Origin: Diphasiastrum complanatum
Lineage: Eukaryota; Streptophyta; Lycopodiopsida; Lycopodiales; Lycopodiaceae
DNA: 64,000 bases
Direction: 5' to 3'
NCBI GenBank assembly: GCA_029204225.1
Contig: CM055095.1
Span: forward strand, 68,432,361 to 68,496,360
Part shown: positions 1 to 11,427 of the stretch, piece after piece
Layout of the letters: each line of letters starts with the position of its first letter
Position numbering within the stretch: position 1 is the stretch's first letter
Position numbers and translations under genes: made by a program
Notes under the pieces: generated by a model
What the model saw: the letters and a program-made list of their open reading frames with translations, nothing else
Database searches by the model: none
What the model was told of the DNA's origin: nothing

Positions 1-287
1 CTACATGTGCCAGAGGCCGAGGAGATCCCTTACATATTTTGTGACAATAAAGCTTCTCAACAAATTGCTTCAAATCCTATCTTCCATGCTAGAACAAAGC
101 ATATTGAGATAGCTCACCACTTTGTGAGGGAGAAGGTACAATCCAAGGAGGTGCAACTACATCATGTACCATCATCCGAATGCATAGCTGATATTTTAAC
201 CAAGCCATTGTCCAAAGATCCATTTTTTATATGCTCTTGGAATTGTAGATAGATGTACATTGGATTTGCCAAGTTAGAAGTGAGGAG
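1..287 (+). pseudogene. Ty1/copia pol C-terminus (RNase H end)
   Basis: The window opens inside a copia polyprotein. The frame from base 7 reads the last third of the copia RNase H: CDNKAS (the 'CDN' block), HARTKHIEI, HFVREK and ADILTKPL occur in the family order and spacing. The frame ends at 252 and is followed by a short non-coding tail and the purine run at 281-287 that serves as polypurine tract just before an LTR. This is therefore the 3' end of a sense-strand element whose gag, integrase and RT lie outside the window. Family assignment is firm; activity cannot be judged. Confidence 0.85.
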
Positions 288-1150
288 TGTTGAAAATTAT
301 CACTTCTCACTTGACATTGGTTATTGTAAATATTGATCAAACATTAAAATGATTTTGATGATCTGATTTCACACGTGTGGAGTCTGTTCCCACATGTGAA
401 AGGATGTACTTTTCATACTTGTATATATCTAAAATGATTTTGTATCAATCTAGTTAGTGTGAACATGATATGACTATTTTTTTGGTCAAGTTGACTGGTC
501 ACCTAGAAATTAGCTTTTCCTTGCATGTGCATGAGTAAATGCTCCCACATGGCTAGTGGATGTTCACACGTGTGTATAGAGTACTAGAAGATAAGAGTTG
601 ATCATTTTCCTTAGATTCTGTTTTGTAGGGAATATTCCTATATTTTAGGAGACTAGTTTTTTGGATTTTAGCCATATTCTAGAAGGTCAACTTTGGATAA
701 GGATCAAGGATGAATCAAATGGATAGATCTGAGTGATGTGGCACTCTTCACACGTGTGAAGACCTGCTGGACTGTACCAGACTTGTGGATGTACTTGATC
801 CATAAAAGGATCACCAATTTGCTAAGAAGATTGATGAGACTTTTGCATTCTACACTTTTGTGAGGTTCTAGTCATTTGTCTTGTGATTTCTATGAATGAT
901 TGCTATCTAGGATGATTGTGCTTGTTGTTTCAGGTGCAGGCCGTACTGTGGACAGTACTCCACACGTGTGAGGCCGCTCTCACTAATTTATGATGTGTTG
1001 ATCCATTGCTCTTGCTTAAATCCATGTGTAGTGAATCTAGATCAAGATCTAATGTGTAGAACTTGATAGATCCATTGATTAAGCAACCAATAACTCTCTA
1101 TGATTGTTAAGTACAATCATTATTGTCCTAAAAACTGTAAAATTTATCAC
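288..1150 (+). repeat. 3' LTR of the copia element at the window start
   Basis: A TGTTGAAAATT start follows directly on a purine-rich tract and the end of copia RNase H, the standard position of a 3' LTR. The right end is placed near 1150 (TTTATCA) because the sequence changes character there. No second LTR copy is in the window to confirm it, so the end is approximate. The LTR contains four perfect CACACGTGTG palindromes. Confidence 0.6.
370..970. promoter_or_regulatory. Four CACACGTGTG (G-box core) palindromes in an LTR
   Basis: Exact 10-bp palindromes lie at 370-379, 565-574, 749-758 and 961-970, with a related CACATGTG near 401. Each contains CACGTG, the plant G-box recognised by bZIP and bHLH factors. 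The same 10-mer recurs at 18808-18817 and 19809-19818 in another LTR family. Function as LTR enhancer sites is inferred. Confidence 0.4.
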
Positions 1151-1468
1151 CGCCAAGCTAATGCTTGCGGTCACCTACGATGCAAACACAAAGCAGTTCA
1201 GGAAGGAAGATGACTAAAGGCCACTACAAGGTCAACGACTACGGTTCACAATGGTTCTCTCCTCACGATTGTTCACGACTTGAAGGAGAAATTTCTCTTT
1301 GACAAAAATGACATTGGGTTCGAAAATATGCTTGGGTTGGAAACATTTGATCCTAAATTTTTTTACTGGAAATTCGAGCCTTCATAAGAATAAGTATATA
1401 TAGATTTTTTTAGGATGCTCATTAGCTAATGGAATTGGGCTTGAGCATAGAATTCCAACACTCCCCCT
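1151..1468 (-). repeat. Minus-strand 3' LTR fragment with polypurine tract
   Basis: Read on the minus strand, a purine-rich tract (about 1461-1468) is followed at 1460 by TGTTGGAATTC, the usual polypurine-tract/LTR junction of plant copia elements. A TATATATA box lies near 1396. The far end of the LTR is not defined. Confidence 0.45.
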
Positions 1469-1732
1469 TAATGTGGATCTTGAAAATTTTGATCTTCAGA
1501 TTTAGCTAATTGTTAAGGAAGATGATTTAAGATTTAGATTTCCTGGTTTTCTCCCATAGAAGGAAGTTTTATGGGGGGGAATGTTATGTACCATAACGGT
1601 ACGCCCTTCAGTGACGGCCTCGCAAGGGGCATGACGCATTTCTGGCGCTATCGACATGTTTGGGTGCCACGCGTCACCATCCTAGGTGGTCACATGTCGC
1701 CGGCAGGACCGTGCTTGATGAAAATGGACAAG
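1469..1732. other. Non-coding stretch with a second LTR-like start
   Basis: No gene is supported. A purine run at about 1570-1580 is followed at 1582 by TGTTATGTACC, which resembles a plus-strand polypurine-tract/LTR junction. The next 140 bp are clearly more GC-rich than the surroundings. A 61-codon ORF here matches no family I know. Confidence 0.25.
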
Positions 1733-1925
1733 CCACTAGAGCTAAGTCCATTCTAGAATTAATACATGATCATTTGTGAGGCCCTATGAATATTCCCTCT
1801 CTGGGTTCTGCACTATATTTTATCACTTTTATTGATGATTATTCTAGATTTACCAGCATTATGTTCATCAAGAACAAGGCTGAGGCTTTGAACTATTTCA
1901 AAGACTTCAAACAGTTCGATTGTGA
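1733..1925 (+). pseudogene. Ty1/copia integrase core fragment
   Basis: Translation gives an LELIH block, then GPMNIPSLGSA and the signature FIDDYSR, followed by IKNKAEAL and FKDFK. This is the start of the copia integrase catalytic core. A stop occurs where the family has 'SDLCGPM'. Similarity stops near 1925 and the following 95 bp are unrelated, so it is a truncated patch with no partner domains nearby. Confidence 0.75.
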
Positions 1926-3700
1926 TCCTATGGATGGGCGGATATGGTGCGTCATCACTGGTATGGGGTGTGCGGAACCTTCAAGGCAGTCGAAAATCTT
2001 AGGAAGTTGTAACACTTAAGCTTTCGCAACTAAACTCAAGATCAATTCAATTCGTGAAGTCTGCCAAATGCATGATCACTCATGCTTCGTTTTTTAAATC
2101 TTTTTGGCAACATGATGTGTCAAGATGTTAGATTATTCTCCCATAATCCTATAGTTAATCAACATCCATTCATTTATTCAGTTCTACAGTTTTATTCTCT
2201 ACTTTGAATATTGTTAGCAACACTTACTAATTATCAGTGGAAGTGCATGAGACAAAGTTATCAGTTACTCAAAGATAGTTTAAAATATGCAGTTTCATTC
2301 GCTATTGTTTTTGTACTCGCATCACTTGATATGTACATGCTACTTACTCAATCAGTCATACGTTCTTATTGCATTTAGTATTAGGTGAAAAGTATGGAGA
2401 GTCTCGTTTGTTCGCGTCTTTAACAAACACACCGTTTCGTCCATTTCCAATTAAACGCCAGTTGGCCCCGTCGCAGATGAATTCAGTCCGTTGTTTAGTT
2501 AATCTGCTCTCTCGCCCTTGTTCGCTCTCTCTGACTCTCTCATTAATTGTAACTGCACTATATGAGAAATTTATGTGGAATCAGAGCCGTTCTAGACTCT
2601 TCTCTAGCGCGATGGTCTTCTGTAGCGCAATGTGTGCCAAAGAAGAGTGCAATGTGCTCCGCGAGGTGACGAGCCTGCCAGCAATCTGCCACCTAGTGGA
2701 GAGAAAAGGAGCAGCAGAAATGCGCAATACCAACTGTGTTCGTGTGTTCGGATGTCCTAGTCAGTTTGATTTCATATAAATAGGCAACGCCTTGAGAAAA
2801 AATCTACGAGCAGCTGTGCCTGCTGACAAATCTACAAAAAGCAGCATGCAACGAACTTTGGCTTGAGTAGGACAAGGTTGCGATATTGGCCCGTCTCAAT
2901 CTGTTGAAATCTGCTCGTAGCTTTAGCATACTCAACTGATTGAGCCGGGACAACATCGTATCCCTTCCTTGTGTCAGTTCTTGTATTTTGGATTATTGGA
3001 TGACATGAGGAAGACATAGAGGTAGATGTATCCATCCGGTACGGCGTACAAACTTGAAAACATCTGCGGAATGATGCAGTTAGATGCGTATAATAGCTTA
3101 GTCATGTTTTTCACATGAAAACGGCATCCGCTTCGAGCAAGCATGAAGATAATTGTTGATTTAGCTCTTTGAAAGCTCATGTGTCGCGATTAATTATCCC
3201 CAAGTGCATGTCCAGTTTTTTTTGTGCTGCTGCCACTTATCCCCGATGAGGCTCTTGGCCAGTGCTAAGCTTTATATAAGAAAGAAAGGTGGTGAAACGA
3301 CAAAACATGGGACGCAAAGCTTTTTAGGAGACTCAACCGCCGGCCTTGCAGGAGGTTCCAATGAAGATGTTTCTGTTGTCTTGCCGTTACGACTAACGAG
3401 CTTGCATGACCCACAAAACTATGGGAATTTTCTCTTGCGGTTGAATCCAAAATGTGTATCTGGACGCCAAAGCTTTCAATCTCCGTTCTTGTCTCGTGCC
3501 CGCAATTGTACTGAACCATGTCATCTAGAAAATTCAGTATCGGAGTTCCAGAGTGCTTCCCTCCGTTCCAAAGCCAGAGACAATAAGTTTCGTTCATTTG
3601 CTGACGTTTGTGAAGAAGAAGCTGGGTGTTTTCACAAGCGCACCTAGGGCATGTCTATTTGTTAAAACAACAATAACCATGTGGTATTGTATTACAAAGG
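1926..3700. other. No recognised gene; several unassigned ORFs
   Basis: ORFs of 136 codons (2369-2779 +), 147 codons (3204-3647 +) and 110 codons (3265-3597 -) occur; the last two overlap on opposite strands. None has a family motif I recognise. A GGAATCAGAGCCG at about 2580 resembles an initiator-Met primer binding site with one change, hinting that an LTR ends just left of it. The minus-strand reading at 2830-3180 looks mildly coding but I cannot identify it. Confidence 0.3.
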
Positions 3701-5170
3701 CCTTGCCATGTCAAAATTTTATGAATCTTAAAATTTTAAGATTTTTTAAAGTTTTTTTTTTATATTGTTGTGATAATTATTTTGTGTAATTATTTTGTAG
3801 TTTAGTCACTTGTAAGTTTTTAACAGACATTTGAATGTTAGATCAAATCTATTATATTTGTTATTTATTTTAAAAGTCAATCTATTATAAGTTTGTACAA
3901 AATTATTTTTTAGACAAAGGTATTGATTCCTCTTGTATTTGTTGGCTTCTTCAAACAATGGCCCAAAGTTTGAATCATTTAAAATCGTAATTAAATTTGT
4001 TATATGACTTTGTATAGTTGATCTAGATTTGCAGTAACATTGATAATACTTTTAGTAATGCCCAGTTGTCTTTCAAATGAGAGATTTCCTATTTGTGAGA
4101 ATGCAATCCGAGGTGATACCAAGCGTTCTTCTAAGTCATTGAGTTCATTTACTTTGCTCAATGGCTTGTTGGTGGAATACTTCATTGGTGATGCATATTC
4201 AGACAACATTTCTTTTGATATTGTAGCTTTGCAAGATTTGCATATTTTTTGAACATGAATGACAGTTATTTATTTTTCGTCAAATAATTTTAATTTTTCT
4301 AATTAATTGATTGCTCTCCCTGTCAAAGTATAGACTTGGAAATTGAAAAATAATCTATCACAACAAATGCATTTTGTTTTAGGACGTTGATTCTTTCTTT
4401 GTACTTTGCAACTTTTTTGGAATTTCCTCCATGTTTTTGTATGAAATCTTCAACAGAAATTTGTTGCTCATTGAAATTGCTCAGTGGATTCATTATTGTG
4501 TTTTTCGCTTTGTTTAATAGTTGATTATATTCATTTGTTTTTATGTAGTTTCTGAAGTAATAAATGATGATGTTGTTTGATAGTTGTGAGTCTTGATGGA
4601 CTTGCTTAAATTTGTTAACAATCAACATTTACTGAAATCGATCTATTAGAGAGTGTAGATTTTGTTTCATTGTTTTCGTCCATTTGTATCACTTTCGTTT
4701 TTTGTTGTTTGACGAGATACGTGGTTGTATGGTTGTTCTTGGTTCTTTCCAAGAATATACTTCTACTTTGTTGTCAATATTTGTTCGTATAATGATGATT
4801 TTCATTGTTCCAATTGGATTGATGCATGTCACAATTTCTCGAATTGTTGTTGTTGAATCAGTGTCACAATGATATACTACTAACTTATAATTCATGCATT
4901 TGCAAAACCAAAACAAACAAAAGCTGTCACATTGTATTGATGATTGATTGTCGTTGTTGGTAAGAAGTTTTATGTATGTTTTGAATTATGTGATTTGCTC
5001 ATATTGGATTTTAAAATTTGGATCGTTTTTATATTGTCCTTTCCAAATTATAACATCACAACAACATTTGCTCGAATGTTGTTCGACGAGATATGATGAT
5101 TCAATTGAAATGAAAAAAGACGTTGAAAATGTTATGTGTGGTTGTAAAAGATAATATAATATGCTTCTCA
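3701..5170 (-). mobile_element. AT-rich Helitron-derived block
   Basis: This block is markedly more AT-rich than its neighbours and holds a run of minus-strand frames (4986-5171, 4689-4916, 4323-4628, 4000-4209). One of them carries a DUF6570-like segment typical of Helitron Rep/helicase polyproteins (separate entry). The other frames are unrecognised and may be N-terminal parts of the same decayed polyprotein. No Helitron ends (5' TC, 3' hairpin plus CTRR) could be assigned. Confidence 0.4.
4003..4270 (-). pseudogene. DUF6570-like segment of a Helitron polyprotein
   Basis: The minus-strand frame reads ICKSCKATISK (a CxxC pair), then N-L, then ELNDLEERLVSPRIAFSQI, FERQLGI and INVTANLDQ. In DUF6570, found upstream of the Helitron helicase-like and Rep domains, a CxxC motif is followed by an 'LN-LE-RL-sPRI-F-qi' block and then an 'NVP-nld' block; order and spacing agree. 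The frame has a stop upstream of ICKSC and ends at 4000, and I could not follow Rep or helicase domains downstream, so it is a relic. From memory this domain is reported mostly from animal, fungal and protist Helitrons, which makes it unusual in a plant context. Confidence 0.6.
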
Positions 5171-5352
5171 AGCTAAGAAGAAAATAACAAAAACTTAAAA
5201 ATTGAAATGACTATAATGATAATCTTGTTTAATTCGATATTAGCTTTGATCTACTAGGACTAATTGACATTGTCTATTTTACTTTGCACAATGTTCACGA
5301 TCAGTATTTACAATATTCACAATCAGTATTCACAACATTCACGATGCAAATT

Positions 5353-5420
5353 TCAGAATCTCAGTTTCTCAGTTTCTCAAAAACTCAATTTCTCAGAATC
5401 TCAGTTTCTCAGTTTCTCAA
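5353..5420. repeat. 41-bp tandem repeat (CAGTTTCTC-rich)
   Basis: The phrase CAGAATCTCAGTTTCTCAG is repeated with a 41-bp period (5353 and 5394), each copy containing doubled CAGTTTCTC. A looser repeat of 'CAGTATTCACAA' type precedes it at 5288-5340. Confidence 0.7.
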
Positions 5421-6045
5421 TATTTGCAATTTCAACGATCACAAACCATCAATAAAGTAATCTTCAGGACGCACCTCTGAAAATTCGATCATTTCTTCAT
5501 CCAATATGGAAGACATTGTCTATATGTCCTGCAAAACAAAACACAATCACAAAATTATAATTTGATAGTGATCAGTGGTGAAAACTTGTTGATGAATTAT
5601 ATTTGTCACAACAGAATCTAAATAGTTTCTTATTATTCTAGCTTTTTCCAATACATATTCTTGCCCACTGTGTGAAACCAAATATGTTGCTTAGAAATAA
5701 AATAAAATAAACATGTATGAAAACCTTGTTAAGATGGGCCTCATTAAGATCTATTATGAATCTTAAAGTCTATGAAAAAGTATAAAAAATCATTTTCCAA
5801 AAAACTTCAATGATTTACATCTTCCGGGAAAAAAGGTCATTGCAGTTGAGATGTGGCTACTGATCAAACATCAGCTGGGAGTAATCCACTAACAGATCAT
5901 ATGGACGCGAATCAAAATCCCAAGAGAGTAAAGACCCAGTTCTTGGACAGTTATTAAGAAACCATGTCACCTAAACCTTTTATGATTTTTCTGATTGCTG
6001 GTGTGTTTCACCATCTACGAGCTTTTAATACATGAGCAACCAGTG
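5421..6045. other. No feature recognised
   Basis: AT-rich sequence without a supported ORF, LTR junction or repeat. Confidence 0.5.
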
Positions 6046-6953
6046 CTACCATGGTTTGTAATCCTCAAGTAGGATGCATTGAAATTTAGGAACAACTGAT
6101 GAATCCAGGAAATCCTTGCATGACCATGTTGTGGTAGAAAGAGTTGGCAATTCGGGAGACATGTAGTTTGAGAATAAACGATAGCCTTTTATGCCCATGA
6201 AGTAATTGCCTCCAAGTTCGATATACTGAAGCTTGGAAAGATATCCAAATTCTAGAGGCACTTCTCCACTACAGTTGTTATTTGCCAGAGATAGGAAAAT
6301 AAGGCTTTTATTCAATCCTATTCTCCCCAAGGCAGGTATGGTTCCTGAGATGGTGTTGTTGTAGATATTCAGGTGCCTTAGTCATGAACAATTGGCCAAG
6401 ATGCAAGTAACACTCTATGAAACTAGTTTGCTAACAGGTCGACGTACGTCCCCGAGAGCTGAAGGAAGAGATCGATTGAGGTAGTTGTCGTTAATATCAA
6501 GGATTTGTAGTGAGGAGCACTGAACGAGCTCCACTGCTACTTATCCACCTAAAGAGTTAAAAGAGAGGGTCATATTGGATAAGCGGGGGTGTACTAGAGG
6601 AGCGATGGAGCCAACCAAGAAGTTGTCACACAATGAAAGTGTCTTCAACCTAGTGAGATTAGCGAAGGATGGAGACAGCGAGGGAGAGGTAAGAGAGGGA
6701 GGTGCATAAGCCAAGCTCAAAAGGAATGGATCCTGATAAATTGATGCATGAAAGGTCAAGATAGGATATATGGGACAATTGGGCAAGCATGGGAGTGATG
6801 GAGCCAATCAGGAGCTTCAAGGGAAGCGAGATGGCAGTGAGATGGCTGGAATTGGGGTGGCAGACCATGCCCGCCATTACAGTCATTGTCAAAATCCATA
6901 GTTAGAGCTAAATCGTTGAGGGAAATGATCGAAGTGCTCGGTTCCTCATTCAC
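6046..6953 (-). pseudogene. Decayed LRR receptor-like protein gene
   Basis: Minus-strand frames carry plant extracellular leucine-rich repeats in order. First is an N-terminal cap-like part (CHPNSSHLTAISLP), then LSHISYLDLSCINLSGSIP and LGLCTSLSYLSLA, then LTRLKTLSLCDNFLVGSI, then SLIFLSLANNNCSGEVP and LSKLQYIELGGNYF. These fit the LxxLxxLxLxxNxLxGxIP repeat of LRR receptor kinases and receptor-like proteins. The repeats are spread over three frames with stops, and no transmembrane or kinase part follows, so it is a broken copy. Such proteins act at the plasma membrane in defence or development; this copy cannot. Confidence 0.8.
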
Positions 6954-7143
6954 TAGCTACCGAGGTGACATACATGCTAGCCTAAGGAATTGACAATCAA
7001 AATATCATCTATATAAAAGCTTCTCCTAAAGAGAATGGCAAAAGACTCATTATTATGTGTTCCAATCACATGATGAGATGTTCATGCAAAGAAGAATCGT
7101 TAAGAAGAAGCACTACAATCCTATGCAATCGCAATGCAATTCT

Positions 7144-7223
7144 TGTCAAATCATCCCAAATTCTCATGTGAATATCAGACACTTGTCAAATCGTTCCAAA
7201 TTCTCATGTGAATATCAGACACT
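7144..7223. repeat. 40-bp tandem duplication
   Basis: Bases 7144-7183 are repeated at 7184-7223 with two or three differences; each unit ends in ATATCAGACACT. Confidence 0.85.
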
Positions 7224-8378
<1,155 letters not shown>

Positions 8379-8464
8379 GGGAAGGGCCGGCTCCTCGGCT
8401 CTTCCGCTTTGCGCCCTCGGGTGCACAGCCTTCTTGGGCGGAAGGGCCTCAGAGCTTCAAAGAC
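8379..8464. other. GC-rich patch of unknown origin
   Basis: About 85 bp clearly richer in G+C than the AT-rich flanks, beginning GGGGAAGGGCCGGC. It abuts the inner end of a minus-strand copia gag fragment and is not part of the gag reading frame. It may be filler or an insertion. Confidence 0.3.
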
Positions 8465-8833
8465 GAGTCGATACATCTGTCGTTTCGTATAGACCCGTAA
8501 GAATGTCCCATGCCTCTTTGGAGTTGGAACAATTAGCTACATGAGCTATTTGTGAATCTTTAAGATTCAGAGATACAATGGCAAGAGCTTTGTCATCCTT
8601 AGCTTCCTAGGTAGTCAGCAAGTCAGACTCAGCCGGCTTGGCTAACATATCCCCGGAGTTCTTTTTCAGTGAGTATCATCTTCATTTTGAACTTCCACAT
8701 GTGGAAGTCATCGACGTTGAACTTATTGATTAAGTGGAATTCTGAAATTGTTCCTTCCATGATGAATGATAAAAAAAAATTGTAAATCAGTCTCGAATAC
8801 TAATAGTAGTTTGGAACGATGGCTCTGATACCA
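8465..8833 (-). pseudogene. Ty1/copia gag start and primer binding site
   Basis: On the minus strand a primer binding site complementary to initiator tRNA-Met (TGGTATCAGAGCC, 8833-8821) precedes a gag that starts at 8760. It reads MEGTISEFHLINKF, VDDFHMWKFKMKMIL, then after decay SLNLKDSQIA-type sequence, AHVANCSNSKEAWDIL and LYETTDVSTRL. These are the conserved UBN2-type copia gag blocks. It stops at the GC-rich patch. The matching 5' LTR should lie to the right of 8833, but only about 110 bp separate it from another LTR at 8951. Confidence 0.8.
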
Positions 8834-8950
8834 CTCTATTGGGTCTCACGTGATTAAGTGCGAAATAGGAAAGAGAACTCAACATAGAAATTATAATAGA
8901 TAACATGTGCTGCACTCAATGCTGGAAAATGTCTGTTTGGAGTTACATAT

Positions 8951-9963
8951 CGTCATGTACTTTTAGTACATTAGTGCTTATCAATGCATCAGAATATCCA
9001 TTGTAAGCATTGGAGGCCCAAATGGAGATATTAGCCTTAAGAACAAGTCGGTTCCCTCTTTAGTCCCTTCAAAGTAATTAATAAGGATAATAGGCCAACA
9101 AGGGCCCAATGTAGTGTGAATAATACGTAACTAGGACTAACTATCCCTCAAGATAGTTAAGGTAGATTAAGTAAGAGCATTGTCTATAACTAGGCAAGAG
9201 ACATCATTTTGTGAATCTTTTGGCTCATTTGCAAGTGAGAGCTTCTAGCTTCCTTGTGAATGTGAGCCATAGAGATCTCCATTGCTAGGTCTCATGTGCC
9301 CTATCCACATGAATACTTGCTCGTGTTCATATCTTGTACTCTTTATTTCATTGCTAATGTGATTCTATGGTAATCTCCATGTTTATAGCTCTCTATTGAT
9401 ATGCTATCATGAATGCTTTCTACTTTTCTTGCTATTAGCTTTACTTCATTGTTATTGCTATTAGTTTTGGATTTGGCACGACACATATGGTGTATTACTA
9501 GGTCATGTGATTAGTAGAAATGGGTATATCTACTGATCCGGATAAGATAAAAATAATACTAAGTCTTAGTATTCCTACTACGCTTAAACAGTTACAATCA
9601 TTTCTTGGATCTGTAGGTTATTATCGAAGATACATTGATTATTAAAATCTCTCCCTCTAATGGTACTATTGAAAAAGGATGGAGTATGAGATTGGACGGA
9701 AGCCTGTGATATAGCTTTTAAAGACTTAAAGAAAGCCGTACCCCATATATTGAAGCCTCCAATGTATGATCGGGAGTTTTATATTTTTACTATAGCTATA
9801 GAAAAGGTGTGTTTATGCATTGCATATGTTGCTGCTAAATATCGTCACTGTATACTACATCACAAAGTTATTATCTTTACTAAGGATAATGCAATTATTT
9901 TGATGATGAATAAATCAGAACCACCCCCTAGGTTAATCAAGTGGATTGTTGCACTTCAAGAAT
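8951..9963 (+). repeat. Inverted-repeat arm 1 (LTR plus gypsy RT/RNase H)
   Basis: Bases 8951-9963 match the reverse complement of 17683-18696 along their full length. The arm consists of an LTR (8951-9483; TGTCATG-type start mutated to CGTCATG, end GGCACGACA) joined directly to gypsy reverse transcriptase and RNase H sequence. Because the LTR/RT junction is shared, both arms descend from one insertion that was later duplicated in inverted orientation. Confidence 0.85.
9484..9963 (+). pseudogene. Ty3/gypsy RT end and RNase H fragment (arm 1)
   Basis: Reading starts at YGVLLGHVISRNG, shifts frame to ISTDPDKIK, then LKQLQSFLGSVGYYRRYID, and after further decay the RNase H block (REFYIFT, VCLCIAYVAAKYRHCI, HKVIIFTKDN, RLIKWIVALQE). 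This is the connection between RT and RNase H of gypsy pol. It ends abruptly at 9963, where the copy at 17683 continues into the rest of pol. Confidence 0.8.
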
Positions 9964-10589
9964 CTCATGCTCTACAAAGCTAATTCAATCTGTAAAGGAA
10001 TAAAACCTTATTATTGACAACAAAGAATCAATGCACAAGGCATCTACTTCATTTATCTCTCTGATGAGCTTCTGATGCTAAATTTTCACACACTTGATCT
10101 TCAATCTCTTAATGAACAATCAGATTGAATACACAAATGGTATTCAATATATATACATATTGTTACAAGTGTGCAGATGAGGAAAGTACAAAGTGGATGT
10201 GATGTCTATAGGAGATCGTGGGTGACTGCAATCGTTGTCAAGTCTGTTAGCGCAGAAGAGGCCACGACGTCAGCCTTTGTTGAAATGAACGTTGGTGAAG
10301 ATGCGAAAAATGTGACACTCTGATGAAATGCCTTAGGATTGATTTACAAGGTGCCTTCGGCCTTTTTGTAAGGCAGTGTCACCTTTTTCGCCTGTCACAA
10401 ATCACGTGTAAAAAAAAAGTGTTGCGTTTTTCGCCTTTTCTTTGCCTGTGAGAATTTACATGTAAATATGCAAACTGCGCGTCAACGTGAGTAAATATGC
10501 AGCAAGAATGGAGGTAGATTAAAAATGGGATTTAGGAGCATCTCAAGTGTTTCTCCTTTTGCAAACCGCAGGTTGAAGAGATCAATCCA
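9964..10589. repeat. LTR-like fragment related to 63691-64000
   Basis: Bases about 10121-10350 match the minus strand of 63691-64000 in order: a TATATATACATAT box, GTGTGCAGATG, GGAGATCGTGGGTG and GTTAGCGCA. The shared TATA box and absence of coding suggest an LTR. The 9964-10120 part and the 10351-10589 part have no second copy here. Orientation is uncertain. Confidence 0.5.
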
Positions 10590-10722
10590 CAATGAAGCTG
10601 GTCAAGGTTTGTGCAAACAATAATAGAGGTTGAATCTCATGTCTGCTATTCTGAGGTTGGATCTTGCTGGGCATGATCTCACAGACTATCTGATGAAGAT
10701 TTTGGTAAGACATGGGTACTCG
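10590..10722 (+). pseudogene. ACT: Actin coding fragment
   Basis: The frame reads SAILRLDLAGHDLTDYLMKIL then V-RHGYS. Actin has AILRLDLAGRDLTD, LMKIL and TERGYS here, one of the most invariant stretches of the protein (roughly residues 170-200), so identity is clear. Weaker nucleotide similarity to the preceding actin codons ('SGDGVSHTVPIYEGY' region) extends left to about 10590 with small indels. At about 10712-10722 the actin sequence passes without spacer into copia RNase H sequence. No promoter, intron or remaining actin exon is present: it is a captured fragment. Confidence 0.85.
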
Positions 10723-11427
10723 CTATCGATCGATACTTGGATCTCTCAGGTACGCAATGGTCTGTACAAGACCCGATATCTCTTTTGTTGTAAGCTCACT
10801 TTGCCAATATATGGCTAATCCTGGCATTACCCATTGGAAGGCTCTCATACGAGTCATGAGGTTTATTCGAGCTACCATGGACCAGTGCATCTGCTATGGA
10901 GATGTCAGCACCGACAATCTTCATCAGCTCAGTGGTTATTCCGATGCAAGCTGGGGAGGAGATATAGACAATTGTAAGTCCACATCTGGATTTACATTCT
11001 TCTTCAACAATGGTCCTATCTCACGGAACAGTTGTAAGAAAACCTCTATCACGCTTTTTTCTACGGAAGCAGAATACATTGCTGCTTCTCAATCTATTAA
11101 AGAAGCATTTTGGTTGAGAAATTTATTGTCAGACGTCAATCTGCATCAATACAACCCTACAATTTTATTTTGTGATGATTAGAGTGCTATTGCCTTATCG
11201 GCCAGCCCTAGATTTCACTCTAGGAGTAAGCACATTGAAATCAGATACCACTACATCAGGGTTCTCAACAAGGAAGTAAGCTTAACGTACTGTAGAACGC
11301 AGGACATGGTTGCAGACATATTCACGAAAGCACTCATTGTGAATGCACACAACAAATTTTGTGCATTGCTCAGTCTGAAGATCAAGGCATTCACGGATCC
11401 AAATTAAGAGGGGGTGTTGGATTTATC
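10712..11427 (+). pseudogene. Ty1/copia RT end, RNase H, and LTR start
   Basis: Starting inside the RT-to-RNase H connection, the frame reads SRYRSILGSLRYAMVCTRPD, ISFVVSSLCQYM, PGITHWKALIRVMRFI, the RNase H residues SGYSDASWGGD, STEAEYIAAS, FCDD, then after a stop HSRSKHIEIRYHYIR and VADIFTKAL. A purine tract (AAGAGGGGG) ends at 11414 and TGTTGGATTTATC begins an LTR at 11415. Only about 13 bp of that LTR remain before EF-1alpha sequence begins. The element therefore has host gene fragments at both ends. Confidence 0.85.

Noticed and set aside
2574-2592. Primer binding site near 2580
   Set aside because: One mismatch at the usual position and no convincing LTR end beside it; mentioned only as a hint.
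3204-3647. 147-codon ORF as a host gene
   Set aside because: No motif, and an equally long frame runs on the opposite strand; no splice or promoter support.
6046-6953. Intact LRR immune receptor
   Set aside because: Repeats are split over three frames with stops and no transmembrane or kinase part follows.
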